DNA of 29,581 nt from Actinomortierella ambigua (Eukaryota; Mortierellomycota; Mortierellomycetes; Mortierellales; Mortierellaceae). Both the position numbers and the translations under genes were made by a program. This document shows positions 1 through 10,047 of the stretch, in pieces (positions within the stretch are counted from its first letter, which is position 1; every line of letters starts with the position of its first letter). The DNA is taken from positions 1 through 29,581 of the forward strand of contig JAAAJB010000442.1 of the NCBI GenBank assembly GCA_016098155.1. The letters run 5' to 3'. The notes beneath the pieces were generated by a model, which worked only from the letters and a program-made list of their open reading frames with translations, had not been told where the DNA came from and ran no database searches.

Positions 1-1299
1 CGCACCTGTCCGCGATCTGCGAGACGCGGCCGCCCGTTGCAGCAATAGAGGATAAGTTTTTTATTATTGTTCCGGGGACATTCTATTTGACAACCGAGGT
101 TGCCACGCAATGGGTGACAACCCGCCTTATTTTTCGCTGTCACAGTCACAGCTTCCTTCCTCGCAGAAAACGCTAAGAAAGAAATGCTTTTCTAGTCCAG
201 CTGTACCGAAGTGCACAAGCTCCAACTCAGTCAGCCACCACAAGGTTGTAAGGCCGAGAGCTTCCTCTGGTTTAAAGTCAACAGTCTCAAATGCGAGCGT
301 AAGAACGAAAGGGGCTCAAACGACCCATAAACGGTATGACAAGTGTACAAAGCAGATGGAGAGAAGGCAGGCGCAGCGAAGGGTCAGGCTACAGATAGAG
401 TAAAGTTCCTCTGGCGCGGTTTTTGATACGCCTACAGCCGCCAACAAAAGAAACATAGAACCCACCTTTCTGGTGGCGGAACCTTCCTAAAATTGGTGGG
501 TTGTCAAATATTATATTGTATCTGAAGTTGTGTCTTAACTGTCTGTAATGTGAAAACTTCTGGTTGCCACCTACCCCTTTCACGCTACTCTTGAATCGCT
601 TGATTCGAAACCGCCCACTTGCCGCTGTCTTAGGAATGGGGGTCCAACACCTGGACGAATCTATTCGTTGCCCCCCCTCGTTGGTGACTTGAACGTTGCC
701 CATTTGAAATTTATTTGTTATATACCCCCCTCCACTGCGCTTATCCATTGCCTACCTTAGAAATAAAACGTTGCCCTTGACCTTCGCCACTAAATGTTAC
801 CTTCCTTCCTGCTTGCGCTGCGATCTTGAACACCAGTGTCTTCGTTGAAGGACGAAGCTGTGCTCTCTTGCGCAGCGTTCTCGTATAGTGCAGTGTCTGC
901 AGTGTCGGAATTCAGGAGCTAAAGCATGGCATGGGCAACCGTGTCAATGGCAACGAATAAGTTTGCGGGGTTGGCAACGGATAAGAGAATTCGGGGCAAC
1001 GAGTAAATTTGAATGGGCAATGTTTAAGGAACCAGAAGGGGGGGCACCGGATATAATTTTTTTCTGTATGTGCCTATGTTTCGCCAACAGATGACTGTAT
1101 CTCTCAGCTTGCAGGTAGCGGCAGACCAACAAATGGAACCATCCCTCGAGGCCAAAAAAAAAAGGCATCATCAATGATGTCTCAGTGACATCGCGAGGAA
1201 CAAAAAGTACAGACTTATCGGACTACAGCCGAAGGAGGTGCTTTGCAATTTCTTTTTCTTTTTCTACGGCAAGAGCGGAAGGGTAGCCATGTCTATATT
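1..1299. other. Intergenic region with no supported gene
   Basis: This stretch lies downstream of the NUP133 stop codon. Short open frames occur on both strands, but none shows a recognisable domain, and none joins into a longer protein through plausible splice sites. The notable content is a diverged inverted repeat built from TTGCC-containing segments at 694-781 and 943-1022, listed separately. The 3' untranslated region of NUP133 must lie in the upper part of this interval, but I see no clear AATAAA on that strand near the stop. Confidence 0.6.
694..1022. repeat. Diverged inverted repeat, arms 694-781 and 943-1022
   Basis: Read on the + strand, arm one contains CGTTGCCCATTTGAAATTT, then CTTATCCATTGCC, then GTTGCCCTTGAC. 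The reverse complement of arm two contains, in the same order, CATTGCCCATTCAAATTT, then CTTATCCGTTGCC, then GTTGCCATTGAC. The blocks are similar but not identical, with indels between them, so this is an old inverted duplication or a pair of related repeat copies about 160 bp apart. Further TTGCC motifs at 563-567 and 666-672 suggest that the unit was once more widespread. No transposase or target-site duplication was recognised. Confidence 0.5.
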
Positions 1300-4200
1300 T
1301 CAATCCAACTCCATTGCCGCGTCTTCCTCACGACCACCGTTATCGTTGGCTTCGTCAAAGTCACTGGTCAGCAAGCTCAACGACTCTGCTCCCTCTTCCT
1401 CCTGACCAAGACGCTTTGCCTTCTGCCAGAGATCGTTCAACTGCAAAGACCTGATACGTCGCTGAAGTTCCTGATTCTCCAGCAAATAGTCCTTGTGAAC
1501 TGCACCTGCCACATCCGATCCAAACCGCCTCTCAAAATCTTCCTTGGACATCGAGCTCAGCGACTCTTGTGGGTTCAAGATAAGCTTCTCCTGCGCCGCG
1601 AGCACGTTGTCGCCTGCCACATGGATGGCTGCCTGGTACGCACGGAGCATGCCCGACCCTTGCAGCTTCTCCCTGAGCGCGCGTTCCGAAAGGGACGTCG
1701 TTTTGGTAGTGTCTTGCTCGTTGTTACCGACGTCGTCCGAGATGAAGATGCGGCGCCAAATATCCTGAAGAACGAATGAGCGGCGGGAGTCTGGGATGTC
1801 GCTCGCGTGAAGACAGATGCCAAGGCACACCTGGTACACATCAACGCCGTGCACCGCGTGCTGCCCTTGAAGCATGACAATATCAATCAGGCTCTCGGAA
1901 TCCACTGTCTGACGGTTCAACAGAGTCTCCACTGAATGTTGCACCACCTAATAAGAAAAAAAAAAAGTGGCGATCAAATCCAATTCAAATAGAGGAGGGT
2001 GTCAGTAAAGGAGAACAGCATGGGACAGGGACGGGACAAAAGACTGTCGTCGGATACAAGCACACGGCCACAATAAAAAAAAAATGACTTTCACTACCTT
2101 TGAGAGTGCCTTTTGCTTCTTGAAAATCGGCGAGCCAAAAGCTTCGATGACAGCCTTCGCCCGGTCGCTGACGTCCTTGAACATACCGACTTTGGACTCC
2201 CACTCTTGGATCAACCAATGCTGCAAAGAGGCCAGTTCCAGCTCATCGTCAATATGGCTCAGGGCGTTGCCACTACTGTTGACACCAAAGGAAGTCCGGC
2301 GAGAAGCTGTCGTGTCCTCCGCGCTTGCAGCCTCCAAGAGCTTGGCCAACGAAAGCATGGTCATCCGGCGCTCCACATTCATTTCCTCGACGCCTCCGCT
2401 CTGTGCTGCATTGGCAGCAGAGGCGTAGTCCTTGAGGTATACCTCGTGCAGCCATGATAGCTCTGGCTCTGGATACGCCTGAAAATATAAGCTCAGTTCA
2501 TCTTTGTAGCGCTCGCCTAAAGCCAACAAAGTCCCCTTGTTGCCTAATGTTGAAAAAAGAGGCGGGTCAGAGCCCACGAAAAGAGGATGTCAGTGTAAGA
2601 ATGATAAAAGGAAAAAAAGGAAAAAAAAGTAGGCGATGATGTTGGCTATTCCTATTTCAAGATTCATATTGGATGAGGCACGCACCATGGGCACTGTAGT
2701 ATGCGAAGAGTGCATTGGCAAAGTCCTGCTTGTACTCGCGCATGCAGTAGTCGATCTTGTCGGTGTTGGAGTGAATCAGCTCGACAAGGGTATCCCAGTC
2801 CTTGTATTTCTCTGCCAGCTGAATCGCCTTTTGCTGTTGATTAATGTCGACTATCAAAGAAAAAAAAAACCAATGAGAGATGGTCAGATTTTCACAAGCA
2901 CTGGTACATGAAACGAGCAAAGCGGACGATAGCGATAACACGACACTTCAGCTTACCAAGAGCCTTGAAAATCTCTCTACGCGCATTCTCATACTTTGTG
3001 GTGGCTTCATTAAGAGTCTTGCGCTTGAGAGGATCTCGAGAGTGCTGCATGTGGTTGAGTCTTTCCGAGTAGCCTTGAAGATAGGCATCGGCAAACTGAC
3101 CCGCCTCAGTCTTGATCAGCTGGGTGCGGTCAGCACGCTCGATAGTCTCGAGATCGTCATTCTTCATCCTCTTGGCGCCGTGCTTAGCCTCATGAGTGCA
3201 TTCAGAAAGCAGCAGCTTGTACATATCATTCAGCGCAGAGCTTATCTTGTCGGTAGCTAATAGACACAGAGGAGTGTGTGGCGCACAAATGTGGTGTCAT
3301 GGGATGAGGATCTACAACCAAAGCATCACAACCTGAGCAAGTAAAACGACTTTTGACAGAGGCTGAATCTTACCTGTCCAAGGGACAACATTGCAATCAT
3401 TCTTCAGCTGGTACAGCTCAATATGTGTTGTCCGATAGGAGTAGGCGGCATGCAGTGCGGCCAGAATAGCGCCCCCAACAGTTGCATACAGGTCTCGGGT
3501 GGCGACGGTGGCTCCATGCTTTTGGCCGGTAGCCTCGAGGCGATGGATGACCTTGCAAAGATACTCGCCCAAGCTGGCGACACGGCCTTTGACAAACGTG
3601 GCCAGAGGCTCCTCTGTGCCGTCCCCTTCATTCTTTCCGAGACATTCAGCCGCTGAGCCATTCAGAATCTCGATCGCCGCGTGCTTGGTGCCTTGATGCA
3701 GCTTGCTGTCCTTCAACCGCTGAAACTCACTCCAAAGTGCCGCGGCTGCTCGAAGCATTTCAACGCTCATACAGAGCTCGAAGCGTGCATCAGTCGAAAG
3801 ATGGGAGATCATGTGGCTGCTGCGGATGGCTTTGATGACACTTTCGGCGCTCTCTATCCGGTGGTTCAGATGAAAGCTAACGTCTCCTCCAGCCTGCTTG
3901 ATGAAGTCAACGTGGGCACGCAGAATATTCCTGCTGACCTCCACAGCGGCCTGGCTGAGATTCCCGTGCTCGAACCGCGACAAGTCAAAAAGCAGGGGGT
4001 TGTCTGGGTTACTGCCGAAATGAACAGCCTGCTCCAAGGTCTCACGCAGCAATGCCGTCGACTGCGACACAGAAAGCCTTCCGGATCCATCCTCCATCGC
4101 GTTGCTCGAGTGAGCCTTCTTTGGGTCGACACTCACCTGCACGCCAATATAACCGCTTTCACGGAAAATCAGGTTCAGTTCGCTCGACTTTTCCGTTTCC

Positions 4201-6007
4201 AGGCTCCACTGCTTTGAATCCTTGGAACCGAAGCCGATGATACAGTCCTTCTTGAGCGTGATAATATCCTCAAACTGTTGATCCCGGTCAACAGCCGTGA
4301 TGATGATTGCGCTCGACGTGACAATAAAGATGTTGGGACCACCGTTTGGAATCACGAAGCGTGGATGTCCACCTGGTCGAACGTCCTCCTCCTTGAAAAA
4401 AAAAAAAAAGCAAAAATCAAAAAGCGATGCTTTCAGGTCAACAATAAGTTACATGATAGTGTATGAATACTGAGACAGGGAAAAGAAAAGAACTTACTGC
4501 CGGGTGCTGAACATAGTTGGCTTGTTCAATGGCGTATTCATTGCCAAATGGAGCCGACACAGTGAAAAGACCGTAGTGAAGAGGTGTTACCGTGGTGGCT
4601 TCAGCTGTCTTGAAGAACGACGCAAGAACGACCAACTTGCCATTCTTGATATAGGATACATCTAGCAAGCGAGTCCGAGGACTCCATGCGAGGATATCGG
4701 GTTGGACAAAGTCCTGTTTGATCTGAGTGGTGACCATATCTCGGAGGTAAATCTCGGGCTCCTTGTCTGCCTGACCAGACTTGTGCAGGGTCCATCTGTT
4801 GAGTGTTTGACCTGTCATGACAGAAAGCTCCCACTTGTCGTTTCGGTCAAAAGCTTTGGGCCCAGAAGTAACAGCAATGGCCTTTTGGTCGCCACTAGTG
4901 AAAGACGGGATGTTAAACTTATTCATGAGAGTTGTCGCGAGAGCTCCTGGTAGAGGGGCGGCCAGTTGCGATACGCTAAGCTGAGCCATTCCCACAGTCT
5001 TTGCGATTGATATCCTAAAGACGCTCGTCCTTCTGGTGATGGCATAGTATCCTGCGGACTGAAGCGAAAAAAAAAAGCACAAAGCAGGAGAGCATTAGCC
5101 ACGTTGAAGGTTTAACTGCTCGGTGAGTCATCAGAAATGGTGCCAAGATATGTTCCCTGACTTACTCCTACATGCTCGATAAAACCACACTCGTCATCGG
5201 CCAAGAGCGGAATGGTCACTTTTGCAGGGTCTTTGTAGTCGGCAAAACAAAGCTCAATGTTCTCCCAGTACCAGAGTTGACCGTCGCTCGAACTGCACAG
5301 CAAGCTCGTATGATCATCTGTCTTGCTGAGTAAGACAGTTGGAAGGTCGAAGTGAGGTCCAACAGAAGACCTTGTGCTTTTTGGCATCGGAAAAGTGTAA
5401 CATGTGGGGTTGGATGAATTCTACCGGGCCAGAGATGAAGATATATGTCAGTATAGAGAACCTCTTTCCACGACTCTCCTTAATCGATCCAAAACGTCAC
5501 TGTCAAGCTGGGGTTCCAACATACATCATTCATGTCCCAGATGTAGCACTTTGTGCCCGAGACGACCACGTTATATCCAGACTCATGATCGATCTTGGCT
5601 TCGAGTGGCATTTCGTAACGGTCTAGTAAGAGAAACGAAAAGATTCCATTGTGAGTGATAAGTTAAGCAACAGCATGAGTTGTGAATGGACGATGGCACG
5701 CAGATATCGATTATGAATGATGATCCAGGCACATACCGTGGCCGTGCGAAAGCTCCCTGACTTGTCTGGGCAACGATCTGATCCAGGCAACGATGGTCGT
5801 TTTGTTTCTAGAGAGCAGCTTGATTCCCGCATTCTTTTGCTCACGCAGTGGTAGCATGTAGGCAGGTGTATCATCCTCGTGACCATGCTTATCTGTGCTG
5901 TGTCCTTCGTCGATTTTTGAGGCTGGAGACAAAGGTCGAGTCTGCTGGGTAGTCAGACTGTGGGCCGCCGACCCAAGACGAGAGGTTGACGCGTTGGCGG
6001 CAAACAT
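1300..6007 (-). CDS. NUP133: Nucleoporin NUP133 (nine exons)
   Basis: Scaffold nucleoporin of the Y-complex (Nup107-160/Nup84 complex) of the nuclear pore. The model joins nine exons on the minus strand: 6007-5737, 5622-5525, 5420-5166, 5058-4498, 4391-3374, 3256-2957, 2850-2686, 2543-2098 and 1947-1300, giving 3762 nt or 1253 residues, close to the roughly 1150 residues of yeast and human NUP133. Every junction has GT..AG and keeps phase; the eight introns are 104-150 nt. The N-terminal half (to about residue 480) has beta-propeller-type segments such as GYNVVVSGTKCYIW and SSDGQLWYWENI. The C-terminal half is helical and carries the family hallmark LSWLHEVY near residues 918-925. The start at 6007 (MFAANASTS) is the first Met of a plausible disordered N-terminus. 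It shares an upstream region with the divergent ankyrin gene. The donor of the seventh intron is GTGCGT, weaker than the others. Confidence 0.93.
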
Positions 6008-6258
6008 GGTCGTATTTGTCGGTGGTGTCCTCTAGAATGTTGATCGCAGTGCGAAAGATGCAGTGTGGGCGCACGAAATGCTTGTCGATGTCCTGACAGC
6101 TGTGATGTCGCGACAATGTGAATGCGGTTTGTCCTGGTGTTTGTACAGTGCACAGTGTTTGCGATCAACGGTTCTTCCTATGGCAGAAAATTTTGGCTAC
6201 TTTTGCGTTTTGCAACTCCACACACACACAGACACCACCACCGCATCGATTGCACATC
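6008..6258. promoter_or_regulatory. Divergent promoter region between NUP133 and the ankyrin gene
   Basis: The two start codons face away from each other across 251 bp, so this interval must hold both promoters. It contains a perfect 10-bp palindrome TGTCGCGACA at 6106-6115, near the middle, and a short CA-rich run at about 6221-6243. I see no clear TATA box for either direction. The palindrome as a binding site is inferred from position and symmetry only. Confidence 0.5.
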
Positions 6259-7244
6259 ATGTCGCTGAACATTTGGATCGCAGCAAGTATGGAATCGGTT
6301 TCTTTAAAGACGTCAGTACTCGTATACGACAAGGGAGGAAAAGGGAGATACTTCAGTCAAAACTCATGTGCTCGTCTTGTTTCACCACTTTTCCTGAACT
6401 AGGCGACGGCGACCTGGAGGCAGTCAAAAAGTTTATTGCTGATGGCAACTCAGTCAATGCCAAGGATGAATACGGATACACTCCTCTGTATGCAGATAAC
6501 TTTACCAATACACCCTCTTTGTTGGATGTCAAGGGCGATGTAGGGTGGTTCCTTTCAGAGCAGAGTATGCTAATCCTACATCTTGGATTGATAGGCATGC
6601 TGCGGCATCCTATGGTCATATCGACCTGATGAAGCATCTGATCAAGAGTGGCGCTAACGTCAACATTACCGATCCCGATGGCGACTCACCCCTGTTTGTG
6701 TGCGAGGATGTTGAGGCTGTCAAGGTGCTCGTTGAGAATGGTGCGGATCCTAAGCACGTCAACGAGAGCGGCTTGACTGTAAGTTGCCTACAAGTTCTTT
6801 GGTTAGAGCGCACTACACCAGCCATGCCTGCTCACTTATCTGGACCCGCTCTTTTGTTCTCTCTTTCTCTCTTTCTCTCTTTCTCTCTTTCCTTCCTTTT
6901 TGTAGGCTGCGGAGAATGCACAGGAGGAAGAGTGGCTGGAAGTGGCACACTATCTTCGCGAACTGACTGGGGTACCGCACCCAGAGCCTGAGGCGGAGGA
7001 GGAGGACATGGCATCGTACCTGCTGGCAGACGACGACAAGGAGCCCGAGGAAGGAGCATACGACGATTCAATGCACGAGAAGTTTAAGGAGAGGATAGAT
7101 GCCATTATGAAGGCTTCGCAAGAGGACGGCAAGGATCGTGACGAAGAGCTGAAGGCTGTCGTCGCCGAAATGCTCGCTGCTGGCGGTCAAGCACGCGCCA
7201 CGGAGCTTATTGCTGCTCTGAACAAAGCCGAGGAGGGGAACTAG
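6259..7244 (+). CDS. Small ankyrin-repeat protein
   Basis: The model has four exons: 6259-6286, 6403-6487, 6595-6778 and 6906-7244, giving 636 nt or 211 residues. All junctions are GT..AG and in phase; the first coding exon is only 28 nt. The spliced N-terminus reads MSLNIWIAASDGDLEAVKK and runs straight into ankyrin repeats: GNSVNAKDEYGYTPLHAA, then YGHIDLMKHLIKSGANVN, then a third with VKVLVENGADPKHVNESGLT. After residue 100 the protein becomes acidic (PEPEAEEEDMASYLL) and helical. The size and single ankyrin block resemble small fungal ankyrin proteins of unknown role (the yeast YGL242C type). A protein-binding role is inferred from the repeats; no enzymatic motif is visible. The second intron has a good branch-site match, TGCTAAT, near 6578. 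Confidence 0.88.
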
Positions 7245-7264
7245 ATGGGGGCTCGTGACTGCTA

Positions 7265-7270
7265 AATAAA
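7265..7270 (+). terminator. AATAAA polyadenylation signal of the ankyrin gene
   Basis: A canonical AATAAA hexamer begins 21 nt after the ankyrin stop codon. OXA1 starts only 77 nt beyond it, so 3' end formation of one gene and initiation of the next must be packed into about 100 bp. Confidence 0.5.
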
Positions 7271-7346
7271 TTGTTTATACCGACGGTTGATCTCCGTTTT
7301 CACCTTCCATTGTGCTCCTTCCTCGTATTCCCTTATTCCAGGAACA

Positions 7347-9063
7347 ATGTTGCGCTCTACATTGTAAGGACAGTTCGGAGGCATGTCGCTCGACTAGCAA
7401 AAGGAAATGAAGCAATGTCCCTTTTTTGGCTTTAAAAGTCCCTAACCTCCATTGTTTTTATTGTGGTTTTATTGGCCACCTCTCAGGGCAGCCGCTTCCC
7501 GCCAGGCAAGTTTTCCCAGCAACTCGACCAGTGTTCCTGAAAGCGACTCTTTGTTTAACGAGAGCGACTTCTCTCAGTAGAAACTTCATCTGTCTGACAG
7601 CCTTACACAATCTCTTTCTTCCACTCTGGATCGATGTTCTTTCCTCTAGTACTCTGCACGGAAAGCTGTTCCGGCTCGGACATATGGATATCTGAAGACG
7701 ACGGCTGTTTCGACCTCCTTCAACGCTCAGCGCTGGGCTGCTGTCTCGGGATCAGGACTGTATCGCCACATGTCGACCGAGACAACAAAGGCTGCCTTCA
7801 TTGAGCCTGCCACCAATGCTTCTACCTTGGTTTCGCCTATTCAGACGGCCAAGGATGCCTCGGAGACTGCGACTGTTGCTGCCGCCACCAACACTATCGA
7901 TGCTCCGACAGCAGCTCAGGTGGCGTCCTCGGTGACCGAGGAGTCTGTTGCTACGGCCACAGCCTCAACCTCCTCAGTCATTGCTGATGCTGCCGATACT
8001 GTTGCCCTTAACGCCGATGCTATTGCTTCTACGGCCATGCAGTATGGTGACTTGAAGGCTATGGGACTGGTCAACTTTTCGCCAGTGGGCTTCTTGGAGA
8101 CTGTCTTGGAAGCTATCCACGTCTCGACTGCGCTCCCGTGGTGGGCTACGATCGCTGTCACGACAGTGATGATCCGTACAGCAATGGTGCCATTCATGGT
8201 CAAGATTCAGGGCAATACCGCCCGTCTCCACAACGTCAAGCCCGAGCTCGACCGCCTGACGGAGAACATGCGTCTGGCCAAGGAGAGCAACGACAGCCAG
8301 GCTCTGGCTCGTTTCTCGGCCGAGACACAAGAGCTGTTCAAGAAGCACGACTGTAACCCCATCAAGTCGCTGGCACTGCCCTTGATCCAGGCCCCTGTCA
8401 TGATCTCGTTCTACTTGGCTCTGCGCGACATGGCTGCTCTGCCTGTGCCTCAGTTCCAGGATGGTGGTGCCCTTTGGTTCAAGGATCTCACGATTGCCGA
8501 TCCTACCTACGTCCTGCCCGTGGTTTCGTCCCTCGGTTTCTTGGCCATCATGGAGCTCGGCGGTGAGGGTGGTGGCGTTTCCCAGCCCAAGGCTGTCAAG
8601 AACGTGATGCGCTTTATGGCTGTTGCCATGGTTCCTCTCACCATGAACTTTTCCTCGGTATGTCCATTTCTTTCTTCTTTGGTGTGACTTTTGTCTTGTC
8701 TTACCCAAAAGTTAAAATCAGAACGAGCGTACTGACAGTGTACATATTCGTCGTTCATTCTTTGGGATAACGCTTGATTAGGCCATCTTCGTGTACTGGC
8801 TGACATCCAACGTCTTCACAGCGGGTCAGATGATGTTCTTCCGGAATCCAGCTGTCCGTAACTACTTCAAAATTCCACAGCTGATGAAGCACTCCAAGAA
8901 GGTGGCTGCATCCGCCAAGAAGCAGCCTGGTTTCATGGAGTCGTTCAAGGCTTCGTACGAGGGTGGATTGGCTGCCAAGCAGCGTGAGCTCGACTTGATT
9001 AAGGAGCGGGAGAAGAAGCTTGCTGCCCAGAAGCTGCGAAAACAGAGCCGGAAGCGTTTGTAA
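7347..9063 (+). CDS. OXA1: Mitochondrial inner-membrane insertase OXA1
   Basis: YidC/Oxa1/Alb3-family insertase, which places mitochondrially made and some imported proteins into the inner membrane. Exons are 7347-7363, 7487-7505, 7650-8657 and 8782-9063, giving 1326 nt or 441 residues (yeast Oxa1 is about 400). The first two tiny exons plus the start of exon 3 encode MLRSTLAAASRQYSARK and further Arg/Ser/Ala-rich sequence up to about residue 52, a typical presequence. An Ala/Thr/Val-rich linker follows. Membrane segments are seen near residues 170-192 (ALPWWATIAVTTVMI), 253-275 (LALPLIQAPVMISFYLAL), 292-312 and 330-365. The C-terminus is a basic helix (KEREKKLAAQKLRKQSRK), as expected of the ribosome-binding tail. 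The second intron (7506-7649) uses a GC donor (CAG then GCAAGT). The downstream ATG at 7770 is in frame but would lose the presequence. Confidence 0.92.
7506..7649 (+). other. Apparent GC-AG intron in OXA1
   Basis: The exon ends CGCCAG and the intron begins GCAAGTTTTC, matching the well-known GC-AG donor consensus (AG then GCAAGT). The acceptor is TTCCTCTAG at 7641-7649. Using it joins the 12 residues of exons 1 and 2 in phase 0 with exon 3 and produces a continuous presequence. I found no GT donor in the neighbourhood that keeps the frame open into exon 3. Confidence 0.7.
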
Positions 9064-9667
9064 GCAGGTTCAGAAGTGAAAAATGTAGTTTTCACGCGGG
9101 TGAGGGGGGGCTGGGGTACCTTTTTTTCCCAATTATCTGAAGGGCGTTCACATATGTATTTGTTACTTTTAAGCACAGCTATATCATGTATTCATTTGTC
9201 ACCATAGAGTCAACAAAGAGGTTTTAACACAACGCGGCTTCGATGTGTGTGGGAGCTTAGAATAGCGCTGTTCACCAGTAGGTAAACAGGTTTATGATAT
9301 GTTGAGCATGCATATGACATTGGCTAAGAGAGGCGGGAGCACGGTTGTGCAAATGTTATGTTGGAAAGTTTGTCCCGGGGGGCCTGATTGCCGCATAATT
9401 GCAACAGGGGTGCATTCTGTGGAGGGGTCGGAGATGTACATTGGGTGAGATACCATTTCGAGGGTAACAAAAAGTATATAGTTGTGCTGCTTGTCCTGAC
9501 AGACAGGTATTTAGTCGGTAGACCCTCCATTGCGCATCTCTCTCACTCTTTTGTTCCATCCTCTCATTCTTGACATTGCACCAACCACTTTCTTTTTCTT
9601 TTTCTCCTTTTTATCCTTTTTCTTCGTTATCTTTTTTTTTCTCTCCCCATTTTGTACAGTTTTCAGC
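9064..9667 (+). other. Spacer between OXA1 and the first monooxygenase
   Basis: No coding sequence is supported here. It holds the OXA1 3' region and the promoter and leader of the first monooxygenase. The last 100 bases before the ATG (about 9571-9655) are almost pure pyrimidine, a common feature of fungal 5' leaders. An AG just before the ATG (TTTTCAG then CATG) could be the acceptor of a leader intron, which cannot be decided from sequence alone. Confidence 0.5.
9474..9480 (+). promoter_or_regulatory. TATA box of the first monooxygenase gene
   Basis: GTATATA lies 188 bp before the start codon. The downstream paralogue has a similar TATATA element at a similar distance, which supports a shared promoter design. 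Confidence 0.4.
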
Positions 9668-9999
9668 ATGTCCGATCCTCGTGATTTTCATGTTTTGATA
9701 GTGGGTGCTGGCCTCGGGGGCTGTATGCTTGGTGCCTTGCTCGAGCGTGCGGGCGTGAGTTACACCATTTTTGAGCGGGCCAAGCAGGTGAAGCCCCTTG
9801 GTAAGAGTCCATTCTGCGTCTTGTTTGCATCCTCCTTTGTGTCTGCCCGCAACAGGGCGACTGCGGGGGGAGAATGATAGATCTCCCGATCCCCATGCTC
9901 ACTCATTGCCTGTTGTCTACTCCGTCCTTTCCTACTTCCTTCCTTTCTTCCCCTCTCCCGCTCACCCTCACCCTCACACGCTCTCTTTCTTTCTCTCTG

Positions 10000-10047
<48 letters not shown>

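Noticed and set aside
888..1174. Overlapping short open frames on both strands in the left flank
   Set aside because: They cover the inverted-repeat arm and have no recognisable protein features.
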